A DNA stretch of 38,392 nt from Hofstenia miamia (taxonomy: Eukaryota > Xenacoelomorpha > Acoela > Hofsteniidae), in NCBI GenBank assembly GCA_900660155.1, contig CABFPE010000767.1, positions 276,287-314,678 of the forward strand. The letters run 5' to 3'. The position numbers were made by a program, and so were the translations under genes. The notes under the pieces were generated by a model. The model had not been told where the DNA came from. It saw only the letters and a list, made by a program, of their open reading frames with translations, and ran no database searches. This document shows, piece by piece, positions 11,537 through 22,695 of this stretch; position 1 is the stretch's first letter; each line of letters begins with the position of its first letter.

Positions 11537-14500
11537 GCCCTTTGTAACATAATAATTTGAACAAAAATTACAAAGTGCCCGAAACGTTCCATTTTCCTTG
11601 TGACAAAGAGCCCTTGCTCTTTCGCAAAAAAAATGTTCTCAGTAAGCAGATTGACTGGGAGGTATTAAGAAGTTTATAAATTCCGAAATTAATGCTTCCT
11701 CTGCTAACTTAAACGTTGTCGACTAGTTGCTAACAGGTTGATAATTTGACAGTTATTCAGAAGTGACTTCACCAGAGCATTTTTCCAATAACGGGAAATC
11801 TGGCTTGAAATAGAGACTGTTGATTATGCGAGTGATATAATGTAACATTAAGGGAATACATGTCTTCAATAGCCGCGTTGGAATCAAGTTAAGCTTGTAA
11901 GACTTTTGTGCTGTTTTTTCAAAATTGTTTCAATCTCTGTGGGAAAGAAGACGAAAACGGTTGAACTCAATAACAAAGGAATGTGGTTATGAATACAATT
12001 GATTTTGACGAAATTTGGCGATATGCAATTTAGATTTTCATGAATTGTAATGATTTTTTCAATGAAGTATCATATTTCTTCAGCAGTCTTGTAATCATCA
12101 GATATTTTCGACGAAACATGGTATTAATGGCTTTCCAGATATCCGACCTACTCGAGTATGAGAATGTTTTATCCTTTCAGTAGTTATTTTGCTTCAGCTC
12201 ACAAAGAGAATTGTACTCATTCCCTTTCTCCGCATCATAATATTAGTTTTCATCATGTTTATTTAACAACTCCGAAAGAACTGAATCATATTGAATTTCA
12301 AGTTAATCGACGTTGAAAAGTCAATAGTTCGAGAGGTCCTGTAGAAAGTTGTAAATATTAAGCACTCTGCAATTGTTTTTTTCTATTGTCACGCGCTCAG
12401 TTGGTGGATTGGACCAAAAAAGAACCTCTTCAACGTAGTAATGATCAGAGATGAATATGACATGTGTATCAACTCACTGAACAAGAATGGGGGTTGGTTC
12501 GGGCATTTATAAAATCAAGTGCGGGAAGCTCTAGATGAATCTGTCCAAGATTAGTAATATAAAATCCAAATTCTGAGAGAAGTGCAATGCACTTAGCCGA
12601 TTGTGGAAAGCAATATTAAAGTCGCTTGCTAACACAACTTCACAAAGATAAATCAGATTATTGTGGTCGGTGAAAGACAATATATAGCAATGACAAGACA
12701 ATCACTTTGTTTTTCTTGCGATAATAGAAATGGATCAGTTTCAACCTTCGTGGGCGATTTCATTTCAATCGGGTTAACTTTCATAACATTACGTGTGAGA
12801 GCAGTAAATCCGTCTTCAGAATGATTGGTATTTCCTTTTTTAGAGATTAAATTTTGTCCTCTAGGGCATGATTTTTTCAAAGCAGTTGAACGTTCTACTC
12901 GATGTCAGATTTCAGTCATAATAAGTATATCAATCTTTCTTGAAGTAGCCGGTTCATGTATCATAGCCGACTTTATAATTATAGATCGGGCATTCAGAAT
13001 TCCAAGAAAACAAAAACTACTAATAGGAATACCATCTCCAATTAGTCGATGATTATGCACATATACTGAAAGGAACGAGGAATTCGTATACTTGTTGACA
13101 TTGGAAAAGTTTAATATTCAATCTAAATCTGGAGATACCACAACTTCACTGTTATCCCTATAAAGCTTCACATTTCTAATTTTTAAAGTACTTTTTGGCA
13201 CACCCTCCTGTATCAATTCATAGCATCTCTTAAGCAACTTTCTTTTCTATTTATAAATCTATTTTTATATCTCTTTATATACTGGTTTAAGGTATTATTT
13301 AAGTAATGTCACTTTAAACAAGACTTCTAACATCCCAGATTGGAGATAATGTAACAAGAATACATCTGGCTTTTATACTAGACCTATCCAATTTTCCCAA
13401 ACGTTTTGTCAACAATTTTATCCATATGCGATAACATTCCCTCTATTTCAGTTTTTCCAAACAATCAAATCCGCTTACCTAATATAATCCATCAATTTTG
13501 AGCATATAATGATTGTCAAATTCTGTTTTTAAAATTTTGTTTACCACTGGTTACACCATCTATTGATGTAAACTTGGATAAATTTTTCATTTTCCAAGTC
13601 AAATGCTTCTACTTTAACATCACGAATCTTTACCAAAAGGTCATTAGTTTCATTAGATATTACTTTACTACGATAATCTTTTTTACCATCTTTACCGCAA
13701 TATTTACAAAACGTTAAAACATTGTCACTATACTTCATGAATTGTATACCATATTCATCAAAACAAGCGCAAGTAGACAAATGGAAATTCGCATGACAGT
13801 AAACGCATTACCACGTTTTTGGATGCAAATGTGAATAATGAATAGCTAAATTTCTATCAATTGTTCTACGCCTTCGAATTCTTCAACGTAATAAATGATT
13901 TTAGAATTTATTTTCGTTTTCAACTTTAGGAAGCACTGTCTTAAACATTTTGACAATATCATTCCGTAGCTTATTGAGGGCATGACTGGCAAATACTCCC
14001 ACTTTAATGGCATGTGTTGTAATAAGCCTTAAATAACCCAGTACACCTATTTTTCTTTTTCACAATAATAAAATTACAAGCAGCGTGCATGTTCTATTTC
14101 CTAATGAATTATGAATTACCAAAATATGATTCGTTTAAAAAGCTATTTGTGTCCTTTTGTGTATGAAATGTTATTTAACATTTACAATATTTCAATGTTT
14201 GAAATTTGTTCGCTATTTTAAATCATCGCAAGAAATTGGCATTTCATATGCTGACCATTGTTTTTTCACACCTGTACTTAGCAAATTCCTCGTGATATTG
14301 GAACTACTGGACTTAGCTAGAATTGGATCTGCTAAGTCAGACGCACCTCACTAGGCGTCAGGCAGGGTATTAGTAACCAATCCCAAGTCTACTTGTGAGA
14401 GACAAATCATTTACTTACAAATTTAAAAAATGTCGTATTATGTTGACTTTTAGAATATTGTTTTTTATAATTTAATACCCATTTAGAAAAAGATTGAAAT

Positions 14501-17312
14501 GTTGGACAACCTTCTTGATATTGAGGTTGCCTATAATCTGATGAGTGAACAAAGCGCTGAAGCCAATCCTATCGATATCAATTATCAGAAACTCCGATGT
14601 GACATCACAGTTTGTATTCATTTATTGAACTTCAGTAACTCCATTACTTAGCCAATCAGCAAAGATTCTGAAGAGTTTGATATGGTCAATGAGTACATTA
14701 AAAAAACTCATGGTGCAACTCACACTTACTTCACTCTTGAAATGCTTGATGTATGTTTCTTTTTCTCATTGAATTTCAGTCTATATGTAGATGATTATAT
14801 AGGATTATGTAGGATTGCACAGGAGATAACATTGTTTTGACAAAATAAACACTTGGTAACCATCCATTTTTTAACTGAATTTATTAGTTTAAAAATTGAA
14901 TCTTCGGATTGCAACCCTGTTTGAGCCTAGTTGTCAGCACCAGTGTACTGTGAATTGAATTGCGTGAATGAAATTGGTATCAGTCTACTATCCCACAAAT
15001 GTATTTAGTGCTTGTTAATATTCATAATTTTTCAGCGAATTCTATAAATTTCCAGATAAGTTATTTTAACGATGAAAGAAAGATGTGTTTAGTTTAGAGT
15101 TACAATACAATATCCAAATTAAGCTTTCCATAAGTTTTATCCATACTTCATTTCACAATTTAAGTTTTGTACAACGCATAAATGCATTTATTCTTTAACC
15201 AGTAACAGGTATTAAATCTCAGCAAAATTTTTGTGATTGCCAAATAGTGAAATCCTTTAACCGTACAAAATCATAGTTTCTTTTAGTTTGTAACATTTTT
15301 TGAAAAATTATTACTCATTTATAACTCTTTTTTTAGCTATATGCTTTGGATCGAAATGAAGAAAAAGCATTTTCAAAGTGGAAGGATATTGGAAACACCA
15401 TGCTTTTGTGGCATGGAAGTGGTAGAACCAATTTTGGTGGTATTCTTAGTCAAGGTTTGCGAATTGCTCCACCTGAAGCGCCAGTTGTATGTTTTAGATA
15501 GTTTTTTTCACATTCCTTTTAATATCAGCAGTTTTCATTTACCTTGATACTTTGTTCACCTTGTGGCATAGGTCTTTAGCATGACCCATTGTTAGTGGAA
15601 TTTGATATTTGAATTATAGATTTTACATTTTCAATCTATTTCTAAATTTCATCATATTTATATCTAGAATTATGACATAATTTCCATCATATTAGTTTTT
15701 TTTCTATATGTCCAGCTTACTTTCTGAAACAATGTTTTAAGATAAGCAACGTTAAAAATATTCCCCATAATATATAAAAGAATTCTGATTGTATATATCT
15801 ATCGAAACGAAACCTGTTAGTTTTTTTACACTCTTATTCTTTCAACTAGTATTATATGTATAAAAATTTGACTTTGGTTTTAGTTTTAATGCACTCGTTT
15901 TTTTGCCTAGTCAATATTAAGTAAGCAGTGCAAATGCTTATGACATAATTTACCTATTTTTAGAGTGGCTACATGTTTGGTAAAGGTGTTTACTTTGCGG
16001 ATATGGTGTCTAAAAGTGCACAGTATTGTCGAACCCACTCTGGAGATGACGTTGGTCTTATGTTATTGTGCGAAGTAGCTTTAGGAAATATGTTAGTTTT
16101 CATTTTTCAGTTTTCATTTGCAATTTAATAATATTAGAAAAACTGCATTAATTTTTGAAAACATTAAAAATATATTTGTGTTCATTATAATATTAAATGG
16201 GAATATTTACACAGATAAAATCGAAAGACAAATCAACATTGATATTTTGCTTTAACTTGAAACATTCTTTAAAAGGAAAATCGTTTTTCCACATTTACAA
16301 AGAATGTTCTCTAAGTCTATCAGCAAATTTGAAAATCGTGAGGCATGGACAGGTCTATTGGGGAACATGCTTTAATACAATGCTGAAAATTTCTAATAAA
16401 TGTATCGCTGTGGTATTACAGTCTATCGAAGAAATATAATTTTCCATGAGAAAACATTGTTTACAGCATCTCAACTTGTCTTATTGATAAAACTTCTGTC
16501 TTTCTTTGATTCATGAGCAAATTTGGATAAACCCTCAGAAATGATTAACCTCACTAAATAATGGAAGAAATTTTAACTTCAGCCCTTCCACTTTTGAAAT
16601 AGAATGATTCAATTAAAACAAATTACAGAATCATCTAATGCTGAATACTTTTCTCTGCTTTTCTTTTGAATATCTCTTAAATCTACACAGAATTTACCGC
16701 TATTTGTTTGTGCGTATTTAAGAAAACATTTGTCCATTTTAATGTATAAATAACAACCGCAGAAATTGTGCTTCATGTTTTTTTCGTAGTGAATTCTGGT
16801 TTTGTTATGGAATAACTTTGTAATTAAAATTTTTCATTTCAACTGCAAGTCTATTGCAGTCGGATTCTAATTCCTAAGATACGTTTTTTGTTCTAATTTT
16901 GTTTTTTTAAACTCAAATCGCTACGGCTTTCATCGATGTGACTCGGTATAATATTCCATTTAAATAACTGTAAGGTTTTCGGGACATAAGTAACGTATTG
17001 TGAGAAGTTCTTGTAATTCTTTATACAGAGATTAAATCCAAGCAACTTTTTATTAATGAGATTAGCGCAATTTATAAGTACATTAATAAATCTATTTTTA
17101 GGTTTGAATTAACTTCTTCGAAGTACATCACAAAACTTGCCAAGCAGTATCACAGCACGAAGGGTAGAGTTTTCTTTTCTACTTTTATTATCTAGCATTG
17201 CAATTTTAATTAGATTGTTATGTTTAGTTTTATTTTAATTAAGCAGCGGAATATTTTCCAACATTGCATGTAATTAGTTGTAGTAAAGGTTCTTTTATTA
17301 AACGTAAATGCA

Positions 17313-17346
<34 letters not shown>

Positions 17347-17462
17347 AACTTTTGTAGGAAGGTATCTTAGATATATTTTAAAAGATGTTGAAGTATTACT
17401 CATTTAATTTGTAGGTCTCGGATGCAACCAACCGGCCCCAGANNNNNNNNNNNNNNNNNNNN

Positions 17463-17510
<48 letters not shown>

Positions 17511-17763
17511 AACTTTTGTAGGAAGGTATCTTAGATATATTTTAAAAGATGTTGAAGTATTACTCATTTAATTTGTAGGTCTCGGATGCAACCAACCGGC
17601 CCCAGAAACCTATGTCACAATGTCAAATGGCACTGTTGTACCAATTGGATGCAGCAAAGATAATAGTAGACATACTTCACTGCTTTATAACGAGTTTGTA
17701 TTTTATATTTATCAACCATGCAAATTATTTTTTCTCGAAGTCTATAGAAAAATATTATTTTAA
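6670..17763 (+). CDS. PARP1: Poly(ADP-ribose) polymerase, PARP1-like: WGR, helical and catalytic domains
   Basis: Transfers ADP-ribose from NAD+ to proteins and to itself at DNA breaks in the nucleus. Exons: 6670-6877, 9413-9544, 9590-9673, 9780-9905, 14487-14609, 14652-14750, 15337-15486, 15964-16091, 17102-17163, 17579-17763 (stop TAA); all junction phases agree and give about 431 codons. Exon 1 is the WGR domain ([13 protein letters not shown] ... KKTGNRW). Exons 2-5 are the helical regulatory domain ([48 protein letters not shown]). The ART catalytic fold follows, with His in LLWHGSG, Tyr in [15 protein letters not shown] and Glu in LLYNEF. Wording is closer to PARP1 than PARP2/3. Zinc fingers, PADR1 and BRCT are not visible upstream and exon 1 opens after an acceptor, so the 5' part is missing here or the protein is short. 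Introns 1 and 4 carry antisense LINE debris. Confidence 0.93.
7260..8640 (-). mobile_element. Degenerate LINE (endonuclease end, linker, reverse transcriptase), antisense in PARP intron 1
   Basis: Reading down the - strand: 8640-8340 shows weak endonuclease-like pieces ([33 protein letters not shown]), 8325-7987 is a linker with [20 protein letters not shown], 7830-7714 has [20 protein letters not shown], 7650-7540 has [13 protein letters not shown] (motif A, canonical FDLxKAFDxV), and 7445-7360 has [21 protein letters not shown] (motif GVPQGSxLGPxLF). The YADD box is replaced by a YTECSQ-like string, so the polymerase is dead. Frames change several times. It sits antisense between PARP exons 1 and 2 and differs in its linker from the LINE copy in intron 4. 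Confidence 0.75.
8641..9412. other. Rest of PARP intron 1, no feature recognised
   Basis: AT-rich intron sequence. No open frame of note and no conserved motif on either strand. The acceptor TTTAG before 9413 is clear. Confidence 0.5.
9906..11458. other. 5' part of PARP intron 4, no feature recognised
   Basis: AT-rich intron DNA. I saw no conserved protein segment, inverted ends or RNA gene in it. Confidence 0.45.
11459..11534. repeat. Perfect 14-bp inverted repeat followed by a (TA)n tract
   Basis: ATTTCGCTTCTGCT at 11459-11472 is exactly complementary to AGCAGAAGCGAAAT at 11485-11498, with a 12-nt TA-rich loop. A (TA)n tract then runs to 11534. Just beyond, GGGCCCTTTGTAA (11535-11547) and TTACAAAGTGCCC (11568-11580) form a second hairpin with one mismatch. 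These are palindromic, cruciform-prone sequences of the kind that seeds TA expansion. Confidence 0.85.
11690..13870 (-). mobile_element. Degenerate LINE: ORF1 with PHD-like zinc finger, ORF2 endonuclease, start of reverse transcriptase
   Basis: Reading down the - strand: about 13820-13541 has [13 protein letters not shown] ... FCKYCG, a C-x2-C-H-x3-H-x3-C ... C-x2-C pattern like the PHD finger of CR1/L2-type ORF1 proteins. 13050-12900 has [13 protein letters not shown] and IDILIMTE, the first endonuclease motifs (LNxRSIxNK, DIIxxTETW). 12640-12580 has LASDFNI (canonical GDFN) and about 12450 has SDHYYVEEV (canonical SDH). 12200-12100 holds a linker, and 11790-11740 has a [15 protein letters not shown] start of the reverse transcriptase. 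The element ends there, near the TA tract. Frames shift often and stops interrupt, so it is a dead copy, antisense within PARP intron 4. Confidence 0.7.
13871..14486. other. 3' part of PARP intron 4, no gene recognised
   Basis: The + strand 65-codon frame at 14157-14354 has no recognisable motif. The sequence may contain more of the 5' end of the antisense LINE but I cannot show it. Confidence 0.4.
14751..15336. other. PARP intron 6 without other features
   Basis: AT-rich intron, no conserved coding pattern on either strand. It ends in a long pyrimidine tract and TTTAG before exon 7. Confidence 0.6.
15487..15963. other. PARP intron 7 without other features
   Basis: AT-rich intron between the exon carrying the catalytic His (LLWHGSG) and the exon carrying the catalytic Tyr (GVYFAD). 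No other signal seen. Confidence 0.6.
16092..17101. other. PARP intron 8; one unassigned 80-codon frame
   Basis: The + strand frame at 16197-16439 is open for 80 codons but shows no family motif and no splice-based support. The rest is AT-rich intron. I do not call a gene here. Confidence 0.5.
17315..17606. repeat. (TA)n tracts and a 98-bp direct duplication around a 20-N gap
   Basis: TA runs lie at 17315-17344 and 17463-17508. The 98 bp after each run (17345-17442 and 17509-17606) appear identical and include the last PARP intron end and the first 28 bp of the final exon. A 20-N gap (17443-17462) separates them. The simplest reading is one locus assembled twice because the TA repeat stopped contig extension. 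The second copy continues into the complete last exon and is the one used for the gene. Confidence 0.9.
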
Positions 17764-18028
17764 TTTTTATCATCCACATGTCAATGCGTTTCTGCTACTT
17801 GCGGCATGCTTCATGCACTGCTAAAGGATTTATTCAATGTAAATGTTTGTTAAAGTGTCGTATTACTAGTAAATGAATGACAAAGAACCTATATTGTATC
17901 TTTTGCTTGTGTATATGCAGGAGGCAATGAATTTTGAACTATTTAGTTTTTAGATTTAATCATTATGTACGTTTATTCACTCTCGTTTATTTACAAACAT
18001 ACCAGCAGTCATTAAAATGAAATTAGTA

Positions 18029-18496
18029 CAGCCTTGTGCATAATAGTTCGGACTAATTAAATATTTCCAATTTTAAGGGACTATATAGCCCATATTTGTT
18101 TAAAATTCGGTGAAATGTGGATTTATGCACAAAATATCCATCCATCCAATCTACTTTCAACTGCCTCGACGTGAAACGCGGGCAAACTCTGAAAAGCCGG
18201 GCTAAATTTGCTTGGGAACGGTCCGTTGGTTTAGAAGGGCACCCTGGTTTTGCGAATGGTCCAAGTTGACTGTTTTTTATAATGTGAAATAATTGAAGAT
18301 ACTGTTTGCTTTGATAACTGATTATTTTTTTGCGGAATTTTTTCCAGGAATTTTGAAACTAATTTTTCGTGTTTCGAAGGAAATGCTAACAGGTACATTC
18401 TGAAATTAAGCATTCAGACTTTCAAAGTACCAGTAACAACGAAGAGAACAATGCTAATGTGAAAAACATTAGTCCGAACTATTATGCGCAAGGCTG
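18029..18496 (-). mobile_element. Short non-autonomous Tc1-like element with 29-bp inverted ends
   Basis: CAGCCTTGTGCATAATAGTT at 18029 is mirrored by its complement ending at 18496; the 29-bp ends differ at one base. TA flanks both sides (18027-18028, 18497-18498), the usual Tc1/mariner target. The - strand inside encodes pieces of a Tc1-type transposase N-terminus: a helix-turn-helix-like run, then QLGPFAKPGCPSK, a SRQLKVDW segment and STFHRILNKYGLYS, with a frame change between them. The DDE catalytic part is absent. It is a MITE-like deletion derivative of 468 bp. Confidence 0.82.
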
Positions 18497-18824
18497 TATG
18501 TGATGTAGAAGCAATTAACAGGAAATATCCAAACATCAGAAATATTACTATAACCTAAAAACACAAAATATGATTTTTATATGACTATAACTTTTTAAAG
18601 GAGGTTCTATCACACATTTTTACATCAATATGTGTTTCAAGTAATTCTAAGTTAAATGAAAAGATATTACTTTTAATACTTTTATCCACCCACCCTGTTC
18701 ATAATGCATCTCTCCATTTTTGTTTCATTTATAATTACTTTCCACATATTTATCTATTACATTGTATTTAAGTATTGAGAACTATTTTAGTGTTTACAAT
18801 AAATGAGTAGCAAATCTTATTCAT

Positions 18825-18860
<36 letters not shown>

Positions 18861-19681
18861 CTAATTTGGAATGTTTTTTTTAAATATAATTAATTTTACT
18901 CCACTTAAATTTATGAAATTTGTAGGAAATTTCCTCTATGATTTACCTCCATTTGTGTTAGAGCCAAGATTAATACAATATTGAGGTATGTACGAATTCA
19001 TACAATATGAAAAGGTCCGAATTTGGAGATCACAGCTTCTTAAATATAAATTATCCCGGCTCCCAATTTGTACACATTTTCCTATTTCTATAAAAACTTG
19101 ATTAATGTAATTGGAAATAAATATTTAGGTAATACATTGCACATCCTTTTAGGTACATTGTTTACGACACCACTCAAATAAAGATGAAGTACTTGATAAG
19201 AATGAAGTTTAACCATGCATTTTAATCATCGTGGTTTCATTTTACGAGTGATTTTAGCACTAGTATATGTTTATAGATTTATTTTTGTTTTTGTAGTAAA
19301 ATGTTCCAAGAATTTATTATGAAATCGTTTTATATCGGCAACACCATTCGCACATACGACATGTTTAATTGTTTTGCATTCACAAACGAACCGGTATACA
19401 AGCTTGGTTTCTAAAATCAATTTTGTAAGAATCAAATATCAGTTAATGTAAAAATTTAATATCATTGTTGTTTTTTTATATGAAATGAATGTAATTGAAT
19501 TATTTAGCTTAGAAAACTATTCAAATGGCTCATTTGAAATGATATGTAGGACATTGGTGTTTAAAATATGACACAGAATATGATTGATTCGAGTAAATAC
19601 GCTTTTCTTCAAATTATATTTTATTTTCAGACACTACTTTATCATTATTTTATGTTGCAATAAAAAGATTTTTTCTCTTTA
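18497..19681. other. Intergenic DNA with a TA microsatellite
   Basis: Downstream of PARP and the MITE. A (TA)n run lies at 18828-18858. No gene or conserved motif was recognised. Confidence 0.5.
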
Positions 19682-19684
19682 TAG

Positions 19685-19905
19685 ATAGATAATTTTAGAC
19701 CCACTATTTAATATTTACGTAAATGATTTAAATAAAAACACTATGTGACATTCTACAAAACGCCAATGCACATATTTCACTCAAGTAACACTGTAGAAGA
19801 TTCAGTAGATAAATTGAAAAAAATTTTGTTCCGTTTGCAAATTAACAATTAATACTTCAAAAACACAATTTTGTATAATAAGAATAAGAATAATAATATA
19901 TTTAA
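19685..19905 (+). pseudogene. Reverse transcriptase fragment of a LINE
   Basis: The + strand reads ILDPLFNIYVNDLNK (canonical ILGPLLFNIYINDL), then in another frame SSNTVEDSVDKLKKILFRLQ and in a third INTSKTQFCII (canonical LxINxxKTxxxxF). This is the part of a reverse transcriptase following the palm, with the YADD box lost. It lies just upstream of the CR1-like LINE but reads like the 3' part of a separate copy. Confidence 0.7.
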
Positions 19906-20154
19906 TTCTAAATCAGAAATAAGCATCTGATAAATCTGTTATTTAAAGTACGTAGCACTGGAAGATGCGGTTTGAGAATACTGATCGCAATACACTGCAG
20001 TCATTAGTTGCTTTGGGTAATCAGAGAGGAAGGTTGGTTTTCACATATTCCTGACCGTGGGTAACTTTGGTCAAAGGGTGGTCAGGGCTAATTGATATTT
20101 TATTGTACATCTGTCTGTCTTTCCAAAATATGATCTTTTATTGGCTTTACTGAG

Positions 20155-21206
20155 ATGATATCTTCGCGAGTGATTGATCCTGCTGAGCTCTCCCGCCTAC
20201 GCTTGCTCGGTAGTGAGAATTTCATAACAAGTGAGCGTAGCAGAATCACATCTGCTAATCTTCTAGCTCCCTTCAACAATCTATCAAAGAAAGAGCTTTT
20301 AATATTACACAATTTACTCCACATTGTTCTCGCACACGAAGAAAATGAGGTTCCGCCAATCAAAACTCCAGAGAAAGATTAATGGACTCAAGTTTCACCG
20401 CCCAAGAAAACCGTCGCGCCAAACGACAACGAACAGATGCAGGTATGCTTATTTTAGGAACCTCCATGTATCGACACCTAAAAGCACCCGCCCTACTAAA
20501 GAAAGACATAGTTGCCGTACATTCATATTTCGGAGCAACCATAGAACACATGACAGAAACAATTAAAGAATAGACGCCGTCAGACAACATTAAAAAAATC
20601 TCGTTGCCGTTGGCAGAAATGATGTAATGCAACACAAATCAGAATACACTATTTTATTTAAAAATTTTATTAGCGATTTAAGACATTTTTAGGTCCGCTG
20701 TCATTTTTGTAGGAGAACTCGCACCGTTTCCAGATGATAGAACGTTGAATAAAAAGATTCAAGAATTTAATTTTCTTATCCACACAAATGCGAAAATTCT
20801 AGGGCATACCGTTTTTAACAACTTTTAATCTTTTTACTTATGACATACCATCAACTGTAAATTATTTGCACATGATAGTAGCCATTTCTCTAGAAGAGTT
20901 TACTCAACACCAGCGCGCAATATTAAAGAATTCTTTAATGAAACACTGCCCCTTTCTCAACGCTATTACAGCACTGCACCGCCACGTTTCAACCACTATG
21001 CCATGACCTTCACGACGTCCAGATTCCAACACCCGCAGCGCCAATCAGTTTTTCCATCCTATCAGTTTAATTGGCCTACTCAATGCGCACAACAGCTTTT
21101 TCATAAAACCGATGCTTCCGCCCTGTCATCTACACCACCTAATTTCTTCAAACTAGCAGAAATTAACAAGCTAAGATCTTTCCTAAATGTTAACAATGTC
21201 TTGTAA
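20155..21206 (+). pseudogene. CR1-like LINE ORF1 with SGNH-hydrolase (esterase-like) domain
   Basis: ATG at 20155 opens a short N-terminal part with a leucine-rich NLLHIVLAHEENEV helix. From 20382 a basic segment (RRAKRQR) precedes MLILGTSMYRHL, then VAVHSYFGATIEHMTETIKE, a VGRNDVMQ-like block near 20600, a Y-x-L-F-K-N-F-I-S-D-L-R stretch, a VxGELAPFPDDRT-like block and YLYDIPSTVNYLH near 20840. The order GxSxxRHL, SxxGAxIEH, GxNDV, GExxP, DGxHLN is that of SGNH esterase domains in ORF1 of CR1-type LINEs. The usual GDS is GTS here and several frames are broken. The protein normally associates with the element's RNA. Confidence 0.68.
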
Positions 21207-21429
21207 ATGTTTATATTTTGTGCATTTACTAACGACGCTCAGGCTATGGAAATTCCTCATCTAAATGTTAAAAATACTTTCATTCAAAATTATTAATCCT
21301 TCTATTGTTACTTAACTTATTTTTTTGTGATAAAAAAATATGAAACTATGCATGTTTTGAATATAATATTAATTAATTAATTCTGCATGGCATCAAAAAG
21401 AACCCTGCCCGATTTTAGATTACGATACT

Positions 21430-22689
21430 TATTTCGAACGATTGAATACAAAAATTAGCACTATTAACTATGTGCACATACATTTTCAAAACCTGTCAAA
21501 GAAAAATTTTGAATTTAAGCATTTTGGTCCAATTTTCAAAATGATGTTATTGTAGGAATCTCCAATGAAGACTTTGATCATTGTTCTTTCAATAAATCAT
21601 TTTGTGTTTAAAAAAAATAGGCAAACTAATAACCTATTATGAAAATCGAGTGGCAGAGGAGTCTCATTATTAATACCAGAAATTTTCAAACTTAAATTAC
21701 AGGAAGATAAAAAGTGTATCTAAATTTGAAAGCTTGTGGGTAGAAACATCAAATCCTTTAAAAATGCTACATATAAAAAACAACTGATAATTGTTTCTTA
21801 TACTCTGCACAAAAAATATTAGAATTATTTCATTGAGCAATTGTAAAATGAATTGGTTTTAGCTGTTTCTGAATATAAAGACATTATTTTAAATGGAGAC
21901 TACAACATTAATTATTTGGACCAAAAGAACGAGATAAAATGGACATTTTACTAAATATGTTTAATCTTAATATTGTTAATAAAATTAGGCTGACAAGGGT
22001 CACTGCAACGAGTAGCACGCTTATTGATTACTTCATAATGTCAGATAATGATTTTTTCAAAACTTACACATTTTACTAATGAGTGTCCGTTCTCCGATCA
22101 TTGCATTACTTCTATTAGCTTTATAAAAATGAAACCAGTAAATTCAATAGTTAGGAAATGGACCGCAATTAAGTAAAGAAATAATCATGTTGAAAAGCTA
22201 AAATTTTTGCTGACTAGAAAATTGGCATGAAGTGTATTATGCACAAGATACTAATTTTATGATGGAAAATTTTACTTCAATTTTTAAAAAACACCTTAAT
22301 AATTTTCTGTCCAGAAAAAAATATCTTAACAAAAATTTTAAAATTTCTTCCTCTAAATATAACAAATCTAAACCTTGGTTAACTGATTTATGCAAATAAT
22401 TAATTATTGAAAAGAACAATGCTTTTAAAAATTTCTCATTTACAAAATCTAGCGAACTTTTCTTAGCTTATAAAAAAGCAAGAAATTTATCAAATATTGA
22501 AAATCGTAAATCTTTTAATAAATATATTAAAAATGAATTCAAAATTTTACCAAACCAAAAGTCCAAATGGAAACTCATTCATGAAATTGCTAATACTGGA
22601 AAATCTAAATCTAAAATCATTGAGGAGATTAGAGACGTGGATGGAAATTCATTTACAAATTATTTTGACATTACTAATGTACTAAGTGA
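21430..22689 (+). pseudogene. CR1-like LINE ORF2, endonuclease and linker part
   Basis: Recognisable blocks on the + strand, interrupted by stops and shifts: VHIHFQNLSKKNFEF near 21470, SGRGVSLLIPE near 21650 (canonical GGGVxxxI), ILNGDYNINYLDQ near 21890 (canonical GDFNID, catalytic Asp and Asn kept), and PFSDHCITSISF near 22090 (canonical SDHxxI). After this the linker reads SKPWLTDLCK, FKNFSFTKSSELFLAYKKAR and KWKLIHEIANTGKSKS, typical of the stretch between endonuclease and reverse transcriptase. The reading stops at 22695 where the Polinton begins and resumes at 36025. The element had already decayed or has done so since. Confidence 0.75.
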
Positions 22690-22695
22690 AACATT
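22690..22695. repeat. Target site duplication AACATT, left copy
   Basis: AACATT stands directly before the terminal AGTAGTAATGG at 22696. The same six bases follow the right terminus at 36019-36024. Six-bp duplications are the rule for Polinton/Maverick integration by their retroviral-type integrase. Confidence 0.92.

Noticed and set aside
16197..16439. 80-codon frame in PARP intron 8 as an extra exon
   Set aside because: The flanking exons join in phase to give an unbroken catalytic domain without it.
1432..17763. A functional link between adjacent hexokinase and PARP (energy and NAD+ metabolism)
   Set aside because: Adjacency in an animal genome separated by transposon debris is no evidence of joint function, and both genes are incomplete in the window.
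20100..20363. 87-codon - strand frame rich in Arg and Ser
   Set aside because: It overlaps the + strand ORF1 of the LINE, which has recognisable esterase blocks downstream in the same orientation.
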